Assembly (NCBI RefSeq): GCF_947179165.1
Contig: NC_077242.1
Coordinates: 2,790,001 to 2,854,000, forward strand
Length of the DNA: 64,000 nt
Direction: 5' to 3'
From: Solanum dulcamara
Taxonomy: Eukaryota; Streptophyta; Magnoliopsida; Solanales; Solanaceae
Positions 44,472 through 56,337 of this stretch are shown piece after piece. The notes below the pieces were generated by a model. It was not told the DNA's origin. It searched no databases and saw only the letters and a list, made by a program, of their open reading frames with translations. The translations under genes were made by a program, and so were the position numbers. The number at the start of each line of letters is the position of its first letter. The first letter of the stretch is position 1.

Positions 44472-46685
44472 TCAAAACCCGACTCCAGCTGCTCCAACTC
44501 CAAATGTAGCCGGCCGGTGAGGCTCAATCTTTCTATTCTTCCAGCAACAATTCTCCGGTGTCAGCTTAGCCGCCGCAGTCCTCATTGGCTCCGACTTGCA
44601 TCTTGTCAACACAAACGGCTCGTAAGCAGCTGCATTCACTAGCTTCTGCTCAATCATGGTAGCCATGGACATACCCGTCGCCGCCGGTAAAGAACACGAC
44701 GATCTTGGTGGTTGTAGTAGGTGTTTATTCCTGTGTTCTGTAGGTTTAGTGTCAGTGCTCCGCCGCCTTTTGGGTTGTTCGTCAGGAATCTCTTTCTTGG
44801 GTGGTTTGGCGTGGTGTTTTCTCTCGGGTAACCATCTGAGAAAATCCCTTCTACACACCCATGTTTCTTTGGAAACTTCCATTGATAACTTGGGTTCACA
44901 CATCATTAGTAGCAAACAGTCTGGCAAAACGGATTCTTTTTCTTCGTTTTCAGGCTCTTTGGGTTGTTCCATTTGCTTCTCTTCTTCGATTTGTTCATCA
45001 TTTTGTACAGCTTCTTCTCGTCCTTCATGTTCAGATTGTTGTTGGAATATTGTTGAATTTAATTCTATGTTACCCAACATTAGTATTTCTTGAATTTCTT
45101 TCATTATGATTGACTTGAATCTTTCTTCTTCTTCTAAAAATTCAGCTTCTTCAGTTACTAGTTCTACTTCTTCATCCTCTATTTTGATACTTCCTCTGTC
45201 TGAGTTCTCTGACAAAGATGAACGGGTTGAAATGGTCAGTTTTTCTCCTCCTCCTGCAATCTCTCCAATATGGATACCTTCTATGCCTTCATTATCTTCT
45301 GTTTGATTTACCAATTGGACTGATTGTTCAAGATACTCGTCTTCTTCTACTACAAAAGACTCTATTTGGTCATCTTCTTGCTCGATTTCTGGTGCTAATT
45401 CACAAGTTTCATGCTTTTGCTCCTCCCTGTTTTCTTCTTCTATTTCCATGACCTCTGTTTCCTCTGGATTCTCTTCGATTTCATTGAGATTTACCGAAAG
45501 ACTAGTTTCACCTGATATTTTGCACAATTTTTCCTTTGCTTCAACTTCATTAATGGGTTCACATTTCTGACAATCTACTACTTCTATATGCTTATTTTCT
45601 CCGAATTTTTCTAGTTTTCCAGCATCATCTTCTTCGTCTTCCTCGTCATAATGTTCATCTTTCAGAACAGGTGACACCCTGAATCGATTAGTTAGGTCGG
45701 CCATTTTCAAAGGATCGGATCTACATCTCATAAGAAGCAGAGCGTTTTTGGGCGGAATACAAATACTCACTCTACCTTTCTCTTCATTACCTCCTCCCCT
45801 TTCCATTTCAACAATGTCATCATTGAACTCAATATCTTCAAACACATGCCTTCTTGAACTCCTCATTGTACTATGACTCGCCTCCTCCTCTGTTCTTTCC
45901 TCTTCACCACTCGCCACCACCAACTCAATATCCCTCCTTTTTCCTCCTTCTCCATCTTGCACTGCTACTAACCATCTAGCGAAAACCGCCCCACACGATC
46001 TCTGCTCATTATTGTCTCCTCCTTTCTCTTCCTTTTCTCTTTCGTTCGTCGAAAAACACGACGAACGGCACGGGAACAAACAGCTGAACTCTGCCCCAAA
46101 AGCCCTCAAAGCTTCACAAATCGTCAATGGCAGATGAACCCACCTCTGATTTCTATGAGAAACGCATTCTTGTTGCTGATAATGCACACTCGAGTTCCCT
46201 TGTGAGTACCTCTGATTCCTCATCAATAGCCTATCATCTGTTTGATTAAATGCCTCAGTGGCTTGCTCCAGTTTCCTAAAACTCACCTCGCCGCTTCCAC
46301 TTCTTCTTTTCGACAAACTACGTGATTGTTTCACTTTCTTCTTCGTCTTCACTCTAACCTGACCAATACAAGTAACCTTCGGCGAAGTAGGTTCCGGGTT
46401 TTCAAAACCCGACCCACGTTTCTTCCCGGTGGCCGGAAACATAGGAGAAGCTTGACCCCCTTTTATGCTACCATTTGCTCGGAGTCTCCGGCTAAGAGAA
46501 GTGGGAAGAGAAAGAGGCCCATCACGTGCCCGACCAGGACTAAGAATTGATTTAGAGAATTTCATGGAAGAAGAAAAAGATGAAGAAGAAAGACGAGAAG
46601 TAAAGCAAATAAAGAGCTCACTTGTTGTGCTATTATTACTTGTAACGGCTGCTGTGCGGTGATGGGGTCTGGTGTCTAAGTCCAT
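44472..46685 (-). CDS. Uncharacterised acidic plant protein
   Basis: A single 737-residue frame from an ATG at 46685, with no intron needed. The N-terminal third is basic and Ser-rich, with segments that look conserved: MKFSKSILSPGRARDGPLSL (about 41-60), LSRRLRANGSIKGGQASPMF (about 64-83) and SPKVTCIGQVRVKTKKK (about 99-115). The middle (about 310-610) is strongly acidic, with long Glu-rich runs and low complexity. The C-terminal part is basic again and repeats a short phrase: LLMRCRSDPLKMA (about 314) and LTRCKSEPMRTAA (about 698). No signal peptide, membrane segment or catalytic domain is visible. I do not recognise a characterised family and assign no function. The repeated RC(R/K)S(D/E)P phrase and the conserved N-terminus support a real gene rather than a chance frame. 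Long open frames on the opposite strand are shadows of the Glu-rich codons. Confidence 0.8.
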   Translation of the reverse strand: MDLDTRPHHRTAAVTSNNSTTSELFICFTSRLSSSSFSSSMKFSKSILSPGRARDGPLSLPTSLSRRLRANGSIKGGQASPMFPATGKKRGSGFENPEPTSPKVTCIGQVRVKTKKKVKQSRSLSKRRSGSGEVSFRKLEQATEAFNQTDDRLLMRNQRYSQGNSSVHYQQQECVSHRNQRWVHLPLTICEALRAFGAEFSCLFPCRSSCFSTNEREKEEKGGDNNEQRSCGAVFARWLVAVQDGEGGKRRDIELVVASGEEERTEEEASHSTMRSSRRHVFEDIEFNDDIVEMERGGGNEEKGRVSICIPPKNALLLMRCRSDPLKMADLTNRFRVSPVLKDEHYDEEDEEDDAGKLEKFGENKHIEVVDCQKCEPINEVEAKEKLCKISGETSLSVNLNEIEENPEETEVMEIEEENREEQKHETCELAPEIEQEDDQIESFVVEEDEYLEQSVQLVNQTEDNEGIEGIHIGEIAGGGEKLTISTRSSLSENSDRGSIKIEDEEVELVTEEAEFLEEEERFKSIIMKEIQEILMLGNIELNSTIFQQQSEHEGREEAVQNDEQIEEEKQMEQPKEPENEEKESVLPDCLLLMMCEPKLSMEVSKETWVCRRDFLRWLPERKHHAKPPKKEIPDEQPKRRRSTDTKPTEHRNKHLLQPPRSSCSLPAATGMSMATMIEQKLVNAAAYEPFVLTRCKSEPMRTAAAKLTPENCCWKNRKIEPHRPATFGVGAAGVGF

Positions 46686-48979
46686 TAAGCCCTAAAATTG
46701 ACTGTGTTTTGAGATATTTTGCTTTCATTAGTACACACTACACAGTGTAATTAGTAACCATGGATGGTAGTGGCCAACTGAAAGTCCCAGAAAAAGGGTT
46801 GTGCGTGTGTGCGGATTACGGACTGTGGCCTGCAGAGTTGAGAGATGAAAAAAGAGGAATATGAGAACATGGCAAGGAGCTATGGGCTCCGCCCTTTTTT
46901 AGCCTTGGCCTTTTTATGATATTATCTCTAATCAATTTTGCAAAGTTAATGGCGAGTACCACATCTGAATCAACATTGGATTTCTAGCTTGGGCAGTCAG
47001 TTTACTTGAATTTTAAAATTTATCGGTTCGACTTATTAATTAGTGATTTATAGGCATATTATAACTAAATTATTATAGAACAATTAAAAATATTGACATA
47101 TCCGTTATGAATTTATTGATTATTGATCGTTATCATATCGATTGTTGATTTCATCAAAATACAAAGTGACAAATCAAAATCAAACGAACAATGCATCTGA
47201 ATTCGCAAATTGCATCATGCCCAAATAATAATAATGGGTGAATTAAGCGCTTGCATGAAGAAAGAAAGTGAAATAGAAAGAAGAGGCGAAATAGAAATTT
47301 TCTAATCTGCAAGCAACAAACAATAATGATTTTTTGATTTTTAGGTATTAGTTTTAAGTCAGATACTAATTTAAGGAGATTATTTAATAAACATAAGTAC
47401 CTGTGTAAACTCTCTTTTATCGATCTTCGTCTTCACTAACAAATCAATAAGTATAGTACTTCAATAATTGTCAAAGTAAAGCTAAATTTGAGAAATAAAT
47501 AATTATTACTTCTTGATCCTACACTACATATACTACCCCAATTCTTTCTTCCTTTTTTTTTTCCAACTCCATAAGCGCAACAATAAAAAAAAACATATCG
47601 TCGGGCATTTGAGCTTGTGATATTGTTTAAGTTGATTCATTCTAGGATTTAGTAGTAGGTAAAAGTAAAACCATTAAAGCTCTCATTTCCCTATTAAATA
47701 TATATATAATAAAAATAAATATTCTAGGATTGAGACAAAAAAAATTTACCCTTAGGTAATTGTGTCGTTATGAACAGAACATGTTTTACCCAAAAAGCTT
47801 TCAAGTGATTTTGTCAATTAGTTTCGTACGTTAGCTTCATGCCTTTGGACCACCCAATCATTTTCGATCTTTTGGACCCATTGAACACTATCTGTAGCTT
47901 GCATAGCACATGGTTGATCCTTATCATTTTCAAGAACTAATTAAGACATATTGATTTGATGTAATGATAAGATGGTTTAAATGTTTTACTATTTTGTTAT
48001 CTATGACAAATTCCTCCATGAACATGGCCAGATCATGAATTCATGAATGAAATCCAGCTGCCAAAGGACCAAAATTACCCATATGTTTTAATAGGATTCC
48101 GATGGTAAGGGTGTGCATGTCTGATAAATACAAATACAAAATTATTATACTGTTAATTTTGATAATACTTATACTTTGATATCGATGCAGTATATCGTAT
48201 AATTCTTTTGATTCTATAATATTCGATACAACAAGGTCCTTTTAATGCTTTAACATTGTACATCAGATCAGATATGAATCGAATTGTCTCACAAATTTTA
48301 AATTCGACTCATATATAATTATAATAGAAAAATAACGTAATCTTCGAAACATATTATAATTTCAGATGATGATGAAGAGTCGACATTGAGATATCAAACC
48401 TTTTTTTTATCAATTAGTAACTTCTATTTTTTGAGCGACGGCCTTCCACTCAAGAAACTTTAGCACGTCTCGATTACCTGGTGTGAACGTCTACGTCCCA
48501 TTGAAACTGTGTAGTAATATTGGATAGTTATAAAAAAACAAACTCAAACACACAGTAGGACATATTGTGCAAAATCAGACTTTTATCTTCCTCTTATTTT
48601 GACTAATAAAATAAGGGAAATATTGTCCTCATGCGAGTAAAATCTATTGTAAAATTACCGAATGGGCCCCACCATTTCCATTCACCTGACATTTTGTGCT
48701 TGGATTAGGTGGCATTTCCGTTATTAAATAGAATTTTGGTGTCAAATTGTGGAGCGATCACATGGGGAGTAGAAATCGACAGAGACGAGGTGAAACAGAA
48801 AACCCCAAGAGGTGCACGTGACGTGACTAGTGGCATTAGAAAGACGACATAACGCGTCTCTTGTGTGCGTGAATTGCAATTGCCACTATCTTCAAAATAG
48901 GGTCACAATTCAAATGCAATACATGTTTACAGCATATGGCTATAGATAACAAAGGCAAAACAATTACTTTTTTATTTTT

Positions 48980-49135
48980 AATCAAGAGGTTTTAAATTTG
49001 AGTTTATTTGAGTACGAAGTCTTCTTTATTAGGAAGCGTTTCACCTTTTAATGTAATTTTTTTAGCATAAATTTAAATTTAATCAGGCTTTAATATGGAT
49101 ATCAAACAACGAATGAAAAATAATTAAAAAAAAGG
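48980..49135 (+). repeat. SINE relic
   Basis: 'AATCAAGAGGTTTTAAATTT', then 'tacgaagtcttctttattagg' in diverged form, 'aatttaatcaggctttaata' and an A-rich end: the order B-box region, body, tail of the tRNA-derived family. The same phrase order is in 50985-51146. Confidence 0.5.
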
Positions 49136-50984
49136 CAAAACAACATTCTATTTCTATACACGATCTTCACTCCTTTTTATATAGAGTGATGTTCTTAATA
49201 ATATGAGGTTGTTTTATTTCTATCTAATCACCTTTCTCTAATATAAAAATTATATACTGTAATTTTTAAAAATAATTATATTAAATTATTTCTAATTTTT
49301 AAAGTTCAGAATAAAATTATTTTTTTAATTCTTAATAATAGTAATTATTTTCAAGACTACAAACACTTATTAGAGTAAATATTTAATTAAAAAAATTACA
49401 TCTTAACATATAAATAAAGATAAAATAATTAAGAACTTTCTATAATTAATATTTTTTCAAAGACATCAACGAAAGTACTATAAAAAAGATTTATGATTTT
49501 ACTTTAAATATTTAATTAAAAAAAGATTACTTCAATTGCATTTTTAAGGTGTTAAATTCAAGAAAGTTTGTTGTTCATATTTATGATTTTACTTTAAATT
49601 ATTTTTATTGTCTAGTTAGACATTAACTAAAGGGGAAAAAGTGTGACAATAACTAAATTTTTTTTTCTTAATAAATATATATATTTTTCTCACAAATTTA
49701 TTTAATATAGACTAAAAGAAATTTTTTTTAATAGAAAAATGAAAAATATAAACAGAAGAGTAATTTAAAACGTATGGTGGGAGAGTGGACGCACCCAAAG
49801 CGCGAGTGTGCAAATTGTTTTTCCTCGTTAGCCGCATTTCTATAAATCTTAGCTATCATTGAAAGCTGCAAATCTCTCGTGTTTAAGATATGAGAATTGG
49901 AAGCCGCATTTCTCAGCAGGTAGTGGCGCGTGAACTTTAAAAAAGATGTTAAAAGACGTAATTACATGTACTAATTTCCACTATATAAAACATAAAAAGC
50001 CTTAAAATAATTTGTTTATGTGGCATATCCTAGCTCAGTTTGATGACGTGGCTCTAATCATGATTTATATGAATGACGTTAAATTTGACGCTCTTGAATT
50101 TTTAACTGATATTCTTTTCATTTTTTTTTAGTTATCACAATAAAATTTTGTATAATTCTTAAAAAAAACAGTAATTAGGGGGTTTGGATGAATCTCTATG
50201 GGCAAAAACAATTATACTATTTATATAGTTAAAATATTTTTTTCATGTATATATAGTAGATGTTGAATCCTCTTCGACTAGTTCTGTGTTTATTTCTTCG
50301 GATATTGAACTCTATTAAGTCAAAATTCTAGTATTGTTACTAATTAGGAGCGTTATTTGACTAATATATCCTTTATTAATTCATTAAACCTTATCTATTT
50401 ATGTGTCTCTTAATTCTAGAATAATTAACGCTAAAAGTAAAATTTTAAAAAAATCTCTTAATTATTTAAATTAAGAATAATTTTGAGTCAAAGGGAGTAT
50501 TCATGTGGCTAGCATAAGTAGGAAGTATATTCATATGGTAAGCATGATAACTAATGGTAAGCATAAGTAGAAAGTTTAAAATCGCTTGGTTTCAAAGTTG
50601 TGTAATTTCCTAGATATATACATTAATATAGATAAATATATTAAGTTATATTTAAATTGTTATAATAACTCATTCACTTTATTTTCAGCTTGCTAATATT
50701 ATTTCTAATAAAAATTATATGTATAAGTGAGACAACAGTATTAAAATTTACTTTATGAGTGTATAAAAGTTAATACCTCATATGAGATTGATTATTTATA
50801 TTTTTATATGTGATAACTAATTTTATTATTTTAATATAAAAATTTAATTAATGCTTTAAATTAAATATAAAATAAAATTAATTTTAAAATTATTATTCTT
50901 ATCCCAAATATCAAACTATCTATTTGATACTTATATAAAGATTCAGGGTTAAGCAAATGTTAAATTATGTGTTTGTACCCACCA

Positions 50985-51146
50985 GCAATGCGGTATAGCG
51001 ATAAATATTTTTTTATTTTTAATTATAGATCTTAAATTGGAATCTCTTTGATACGAAGTCTTATTTATTAGGAAATGAAGAGCGCTTTTATTTTTAATGT
51101 AAAGCTCTTCCACGTAAATTTAAATTTAATTTGAACTCTTATGTTT
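50985..51146 (+). repeat. SINE relic with a recognisable head
   Basis: 'GCAATGCGGTATAGCGATAA' corresponds to the box A region; then come 'gatcttaaattggaatc', 'acgaagtcttatttattagg', 'gaagagcgctttta' and 'aaatttaatttgaactctta'. Same family as 48980-49135 and the reverse copy at 27228-27420. Confidence 0.5.
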
Positions 51147-51269
51147 AAGTAGAGCGGTTGAGGGTGGGGTAGTGCTTAGTCTAATTCAAGTCAAGGATTA
51201 CCTGAAAAGAAGGGCTTTGACCAGCATTTATTACATCAGAAATGGACAAAAAGACAATTGAGTAATAAA

Positions 51270-51440
51270 CTCCCCTGCTCATATTTTAATTGTCATGTTG
51301 TGCTTTGCGAAAATAAATTTGACTAATTTTTAAAATTAAATTATATTTTTTTAATTTAATATTATAAAGTAAAAAATAAGATATATCAAAAATTATATAA
51401 AATATAGTTTGACTCTCAAAAAGAAAATAGAAAATCATGA
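51270..51440. repeat. Partial Stowaway-like MITE
   Basis: 'CTCCCCTGCTCATATTTTAA', then 'ttgtcatgttgtgctttgcg' and 'ttaaaattaaattatat' align with the left half of the MITE at 23468-23729. The right end is decayed around 51440. Confidence 0.55.
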
Positions 51441-51648
51441 GAGACTATATTTATTTTTATTTATAGTGATTGGATTAGAAGTAAAGAGTTGAAAGATTAG
51501 TTGGGTTGTCAACTTGTAATTAATTATCTTTGCACATGCATACTAGAACTAGATAAGGTGGTCCAATCTAATGAAGTTGAACCTCCAATTTAGTGAAGTG
51601 ATTGTGACTGTTTTAGTGTTTGGGCTTTCCTAATAAAGTTTCAAAGTC

Positions 51649-51740
51649 AAGGTGCAACCTTTACCCCCCTGGATCGTAGGAATAAATCCAGCCCACTTTT
51701 ACTTGGTCCTACAAAAGATCCAAGGCCTTTATTCTTTTTC
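51649..51740. repeat. Duplicated block, copy 1
   Basis: Shares an ordered set of phrases with 52602-52690: 'CAAGGT(G/C)CAACCT', 'AGGAATA', 'CCAGCCCACTTT', 'TGGTCCTA' and 'CCAAGGCC(T/G)TT'. Non-coding. Origin unknown. Confidence 0.6.
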
Positions 51741-52601
51741 CTTTATGGCCTCAGCAAAGGACAAGATAAGGAGACGAGACTAAGATTGTTCAAACATATA
51801 AAGAATAGATATACGATTTTTTTAGTGCAGAGGTGTGAGAGGTTTTGCTTTGATAAATTTTAGGAGAGGTAGATATAGATTGAAAAAGAATTAGAAGAGA
51901 TGATTAGACATGAAATAACACAATCTTAGCTTATAGATACATGATTTTACATAAATGATTATGAAGGACATGAATTACCGTAGAAGGTGAGTAGACAATT
52001 GTGTGCTACCTAGCTTCCCCCTTCATGCTAGTAATAGTAGTATTTACTCTACTTGAAGATTTTTGTTCTTTAATTTTGTTACTATTTGTTGTTTTCATAC
52101 TTTAACTATCTTATTATTTTATTGTAGTTATTATTTTATTCTTTTTTTTTTATTTTCTTTTGTGCCTATATACTAGGTTGTTTGATATGCATGATGGATT
52201 AAGTAAGGATATTCTTTGAGATTATTTTAGCCCAGCTTTAATATGAAAAGGGAATTTCTCCATTTTAGTACAAAAGGCGGGGATAGAATAATCTTGAGAT
52301 TAGCTAATATTTCAAACCAAACATTGAATTAAGTCAAATTTTAAATTTTATCTCGGAACTATTGTCTTTATCCAATGTACCAATCGGCATGATAACATTA
52401 CGTGATTTAAGTTATATATGTTATTCATTGTGTTCTTAACTAGAATAATTGAACTTTATATGTAAATAGTAATGTTTAAATCAAAATTTATTTCAAGCGC
52501 ACAAAATTTGTCGTAATAACAAGTACCTCAAACTCCAACAACGTTCGAACACAAAGACACACTTTTGACTTTGAACTGATTAAATTTGGGTTGCATTCAC
52601 G

Positions 52602-52690
52602 CAAGGTCCAACCTCAAGCCACTAGATCTTAGGAATAGTCCAGCCCACTTTGACATGGTCCTATCCTGCCCAAGGCCGTTTATTTATTTT
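52602..52690. repeat. Duplicated block, copy 2
   Basis: The second copy of the block at 51649-51740, in the same orientation and about 950 bp away, with scattered substitutions and small indels. Confidence 0.6.
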
Positions 52691-52989
52691 ATTTTTCCAC
52701 TTTTTATTTTGTGGTTAAATTTTAATATTTGCAGTTTGGTAAGTGATATATAGATGGTAGGGGAAGGGAATTTATCGCACAATTATATTCTCACAACTTT
52801 TATTCTACGAATTTCAAAATAGTCCCCTATAATTGGATATATAACTCAAAATAGTTATATAGGAGAATACAAAGTCATCCTAGTCGGCACATTGTCAATA
52901 CCATCAATTATTGAAAAAGCTCAAAATAGTCCCATTGAGATTGAACATAAATTCAAAATCGTCTCTGGAATATATGATGAAACACTAAA

Positions 52990-53150
52990 AGCCTATTTAG
53001 ATTGGTTTAAAAGTATCAACATTTAAGTTATTTTTTAGCTTTTATAAGTGTTTGACAAATAAAAAAAATACCCCACCTTCTTTTTTCTTTTTGACTTAAA
53101 ATTCATTTGGGGCTTTAAAAGCATTTTTTTAAGCCAATCCAAACGGGCTC
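52990..53150. mobile_element. Short TIR element, possibly hAT-like MITE
   Basis: Left end GCCTATTTAGATTGGTTTAA faces right end TTAAGCCAATCCAAACGGGC: an imperfect inverted repeat of about 22 bp. 161 bp long and non-coding. No clear 8 bp duplication seen, so the superfamily is uncertain. Confidence 0.5.
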
Positions 53151-53296
53151 TAATAGTCTTCCTATTCAACATATTGTTGAAAATCATTACTTTTAACACA
53201 CAGTTACTTTATTCGTAACGATGACTATTGAAATCCAAAATAGTCCTTTAAGTTTGAAGAAAAACTTAAAATCTCCACATAAATATATGATAGAAC

Positions 53297-54036
53297 TGTC
53301 ACGATCCAACTCTGTAGACCGTGAGTGGTGTCCAAACTGGACACTCGCGTACACCCCTGTTAACTATAATCAAACCACGCGTAATTTAGAACTTAAGTAA
53401 ATAGAGTGTTATTTCAAAGCTGTCACATGTTCATATATTAACACAACCTGTCTCCTGAGGAGTCCCAACTTATCAATAGGTAACACAGTATGTAAGCCGA
53501 CGAGGCTGTCATAGCATGTGGGGTCGTCCCTTGATAGACATATACGTGGGCCGATAAGACTGGCACTACGAATAGTAACGTCCCAAAACAAAAGTCATAT
53601 AGACACAACCGAAAACATATACCCACAATCCACACATATGTCTACAGACCTCTAAGAGTATTAACAGTACCATATGGCAGGATAGGGTCCTGCCGTACTC
53701 CTGAATAAAAACGTACATATACATAAGGGGTCTATACCAAAAGTCCAGGTTCCAAGACAAAGGAGCACTCCAAGATAGCTGGATAAGAATCCTAGGCTAA
53801 CGGATCACCGAAGTTAGTATTTGTACCTGCGGACATGAAACGCAGCCCCCCGAATATAGGGGGGTCAGTACACAATATGTACTGAGTATGTAAAGCATGA
53901 AATACAATATGAGAGATCATAACTGAAGTAGATCAAGAACTCACTGTAATTGTGTTTTACGAAACAAATCATGCATATCATTATCATATACCATACCGAT
54001 TCATTATGGGACTCGATACTATAATCGTATCATTAT
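53297..54036 (-). mobile_element. Older gypsy-type LTR, left part, interrupted
   Basis: Starts TGTCACGATCC on the plus strand, the reverse of a GG(A/G)TCGTGACA LTR end like that of the younger element inside it. So it is an LTR in reverse orientation with its 3' end at 53297. Further in, 'GTACACAATATGTACTGAGT' (in reverse) parallels the 'tactgagtacatgtgaattg' region of the inner LTR. No primer binding site lies left of 53297, so this is the outer 3' end of an element or a solo LTR. The remainder resumes at 63324. Confidence 0.6.
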
Positions 54037-56131
54037 TGTAATGACCTTGAGGGTGATTTTCGAAAATTTGTACAAAACACGCGTGAACAGTAACACGCGT
54101 GAACAGTAACACGCGTGAACAGTAACTTTTTGGGCAGAAAATGCCCCTTTCTTCCTATTTCAATATTTTTCATCATTTGTTTGAATTCTTGAACTCCTTG
54201 AGGTGATTTAAGAAGAGATTTTCGAGGCAAAGTGTTGGGTAAGTGATTTTTGACCTAAAACCTTCCTTTTTCATTAAGTTTTTGACGATTTTAACTCTTA
54301 AATTTTAGTTTCAAACCCCAAAAATCTTTGTTTTTTCCCTAATCCGAATTTAAGGAAAATTGTGATTTCCAACTCGTTTTGAGCTCTATTTTTATAGGTT
54401 TTTCAACCATGAGTTCCTTATTACCAATAGAATGGGATTGTTCAATAAATTTCCAGATTTGACCCTTTTCGAAAATAGTTAATTTTTGGACCATTTTACC
54501 CCCGGTTTCGAAACCTATCAATATGGGTGTCATTGGACTCCTTGTGACGTGTATGTTTCATTGTTGATAGTGTGTTGTCATTCTGAGCGCTAAATTCGAG
54601 AGTTGCTTGTCCGGTGGAGGTATTCGAGTGCGGTTTCGGCAATTGAGGTAGGTTTGACTATCTTTCTTTGAGATTGAGATGGGGTAATTAATCATTCATA
54701 TGTTATAGACTTTGGAATGGGGTTATAGTATGAGTTGAGAATTTTATATATATTGTGATGCCCGTGTGAGGGCTTATTTATTAATGTGTTGTCGTGTGGG
54801 GGTTTATTCGTATTACATAGCCCGTGTGGGGGCCTTATTTGTTATCTTATTTGCTTTGAGAGCATGTGATTTGTGATTTGCCCAAAAAAGAGGCTTGAGT
54901 ATATTATTTGACTTGTGATGCCGCCTGAGAGATTGAGTTGGATTTTTTTGAGCATACTTGAGTATTGAAATATTGTTGAGAAAGGGGTGAATATTTAAAA
55001 AAAAGTATTTCCTTTCCGTTACTATTTATTGAGGGTGAATATCATGTGTAGGTTAATTTTTGAGAACTTTGAACCTTATACCACATGTGAGTTGAATATT
55101 ACTTCCATGCCATATGTGTTTTGATGCATTCATCCTCATTCATCATATCATGAAACATGAGAAGTTGAGAAATATGGAAATTCTTTTTGAGAAAGAAAAT
55201 GAAACACCTTTAAACCTTTGTATTTTGAGTCCCTGACCGAGGCAGTTTTCCGGCAGGGTAGTGGATGCATTGTGATCTCAACCTTTGTATCTTGAGTCCC
55301 TGACCGAGGCGGTTTTCCGGCAGGGTAGTGGATGCATTGTGATCCCTTGACCACGAGGAGGTGGCAAGAATAATGAGATATTGTGATTGAGGTATATGGT
55401 CTGCGAGACCCCCATGGGCCCTGCTTGGTAGCACAGCTCAGCAGGTGTATACGACAGTCTGTGCGACAGTCTTGATTCCACCGTACCACCACATCATTGC
55501 ATCATCATATTTGATTGCATTGCCTTGATATTTGTACTGCTTGAATTATCTGGTTAATTGTGATTATGAGCTGTTATTATGGGTTTACTTTACTCGCATC
55601 AATATATATATATAAACTGGCGGCATCGATGCCGAAGTGGGACTTTTCTGTATGCAGGTGGATGCGTTCCTTAGTTTATTTCATGGGTTTGATTAATTCT
55701 TTATACTCAGTCAGCTAAAACCTACTGAGTACATGTGAATTGTACTCACCCCTACTTCTGTGTCCCTTTTTGATGCAGATACTAGTCGGGGTACCCCACG
55801 TGGCAGTTAATATTTTAGCGGATTGTGTATTCTCAGATTAGTGGTGAGGTCCCAGAATTTGGATCGTCACTAGTCTATCTTTATTTTCCAGTCTTTTGTA
55901 TCATTCAGAGACTTATGTTGTATCTTCAGATTCAAACCTTGTATTAGATGCTCTTTATACTTATGATACCAGGTTTTGGGATAATTTCTTCATTGTTTTT
56001 TTTTCTTTTTATTTAAATCGTGGCATCACTTTCCCCTTTGGGAGTTTTGTATGAGTTTTATTTTTAGGGTTACACATCAAATTGGGTTTTGAGATGTGTG
56101 TCATCATGACCTCAGTTTTTGGGTCGTGACA
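54037..56131 (+). repeat. 5' LTR of the chromovirus
   Basis: 2095 bp, TGTAATGACC to GGGTCGTGACA. It carries three 16 bp units ACGCGTGAACAGTAAC (54079-54126) where the 3' LTR has one, which accounts for the 32 bp length difference. Both LTRs also hold a 67 bp direct duplication (55213 and 55280) with 'CCCTGACCGAGGC'. A candidate promoter TATATATAAA lies near 55606-55615. Confidence 0.93.
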
Positions 56132-56133
56132 AT

Positions 56134-56145
56134 TGGTATCAGAGC
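56134..56145 (+). other. Primer binding site (initiator tRNA-Met type)
   Basis: TGGTATCAGAGC, two bases after the 5' LTR end, complementary to the 3' end of initiator methionine tRNA, as usual in plant gypsy elements. Confidence 0.92.
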
Positions 56146-56337
56146 CCTAGGTTCACCGGTCTTATAAGTTAAATAGGAGGGTATCTAGCAGAGTTTTGCG
56201 GATCGGTACGTAGACGTCCGTACTTATCTTCGAGAGGCTACAAGATACTTAATAGGAGAATTTATTTCTTTTTACTCCCTTCGTGCGATTTATTCATATT
56301 AAGTGTTGTATACCTCTAATCTATTCCTTCTACGCAG

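Larger units (their letters stand above)
46686..53296. other. Large AT-rich intergenic region
   Basis: About 6.6 kb with no credible coding region. The first few hundred bases should be the promoter of the acidic-protein gene. Two SINE relics, a partial MITE, a duplicated block and two hAT-like short elements are listed separately. A possible small element with termini 'GGTTGTTTGATATGCAT' and 'ATATTTCAAACCAAAC' spans about 52174-52322. Confidence 0.6.

Noticed and set aside
44656..45451. Plus-strand open frames of 145, 82 and 77 codons
   Set aside because: Antisense shadows of the acidic-protein gene; Ser/Cys/Leu-rich composition mirrors GAA/GAG codons.
54079..54126. CRISPR-like spaced repeats
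   Set aside because: Units are directly adjacent without spacers, within a plant LTR.
55148..55492. Minus-strand frame of 114 codons repeated at 62336-62680
   Set aside because: Present twice only because both LTRs are copies of each other; it contains the 67 bp duplication and no known domain.
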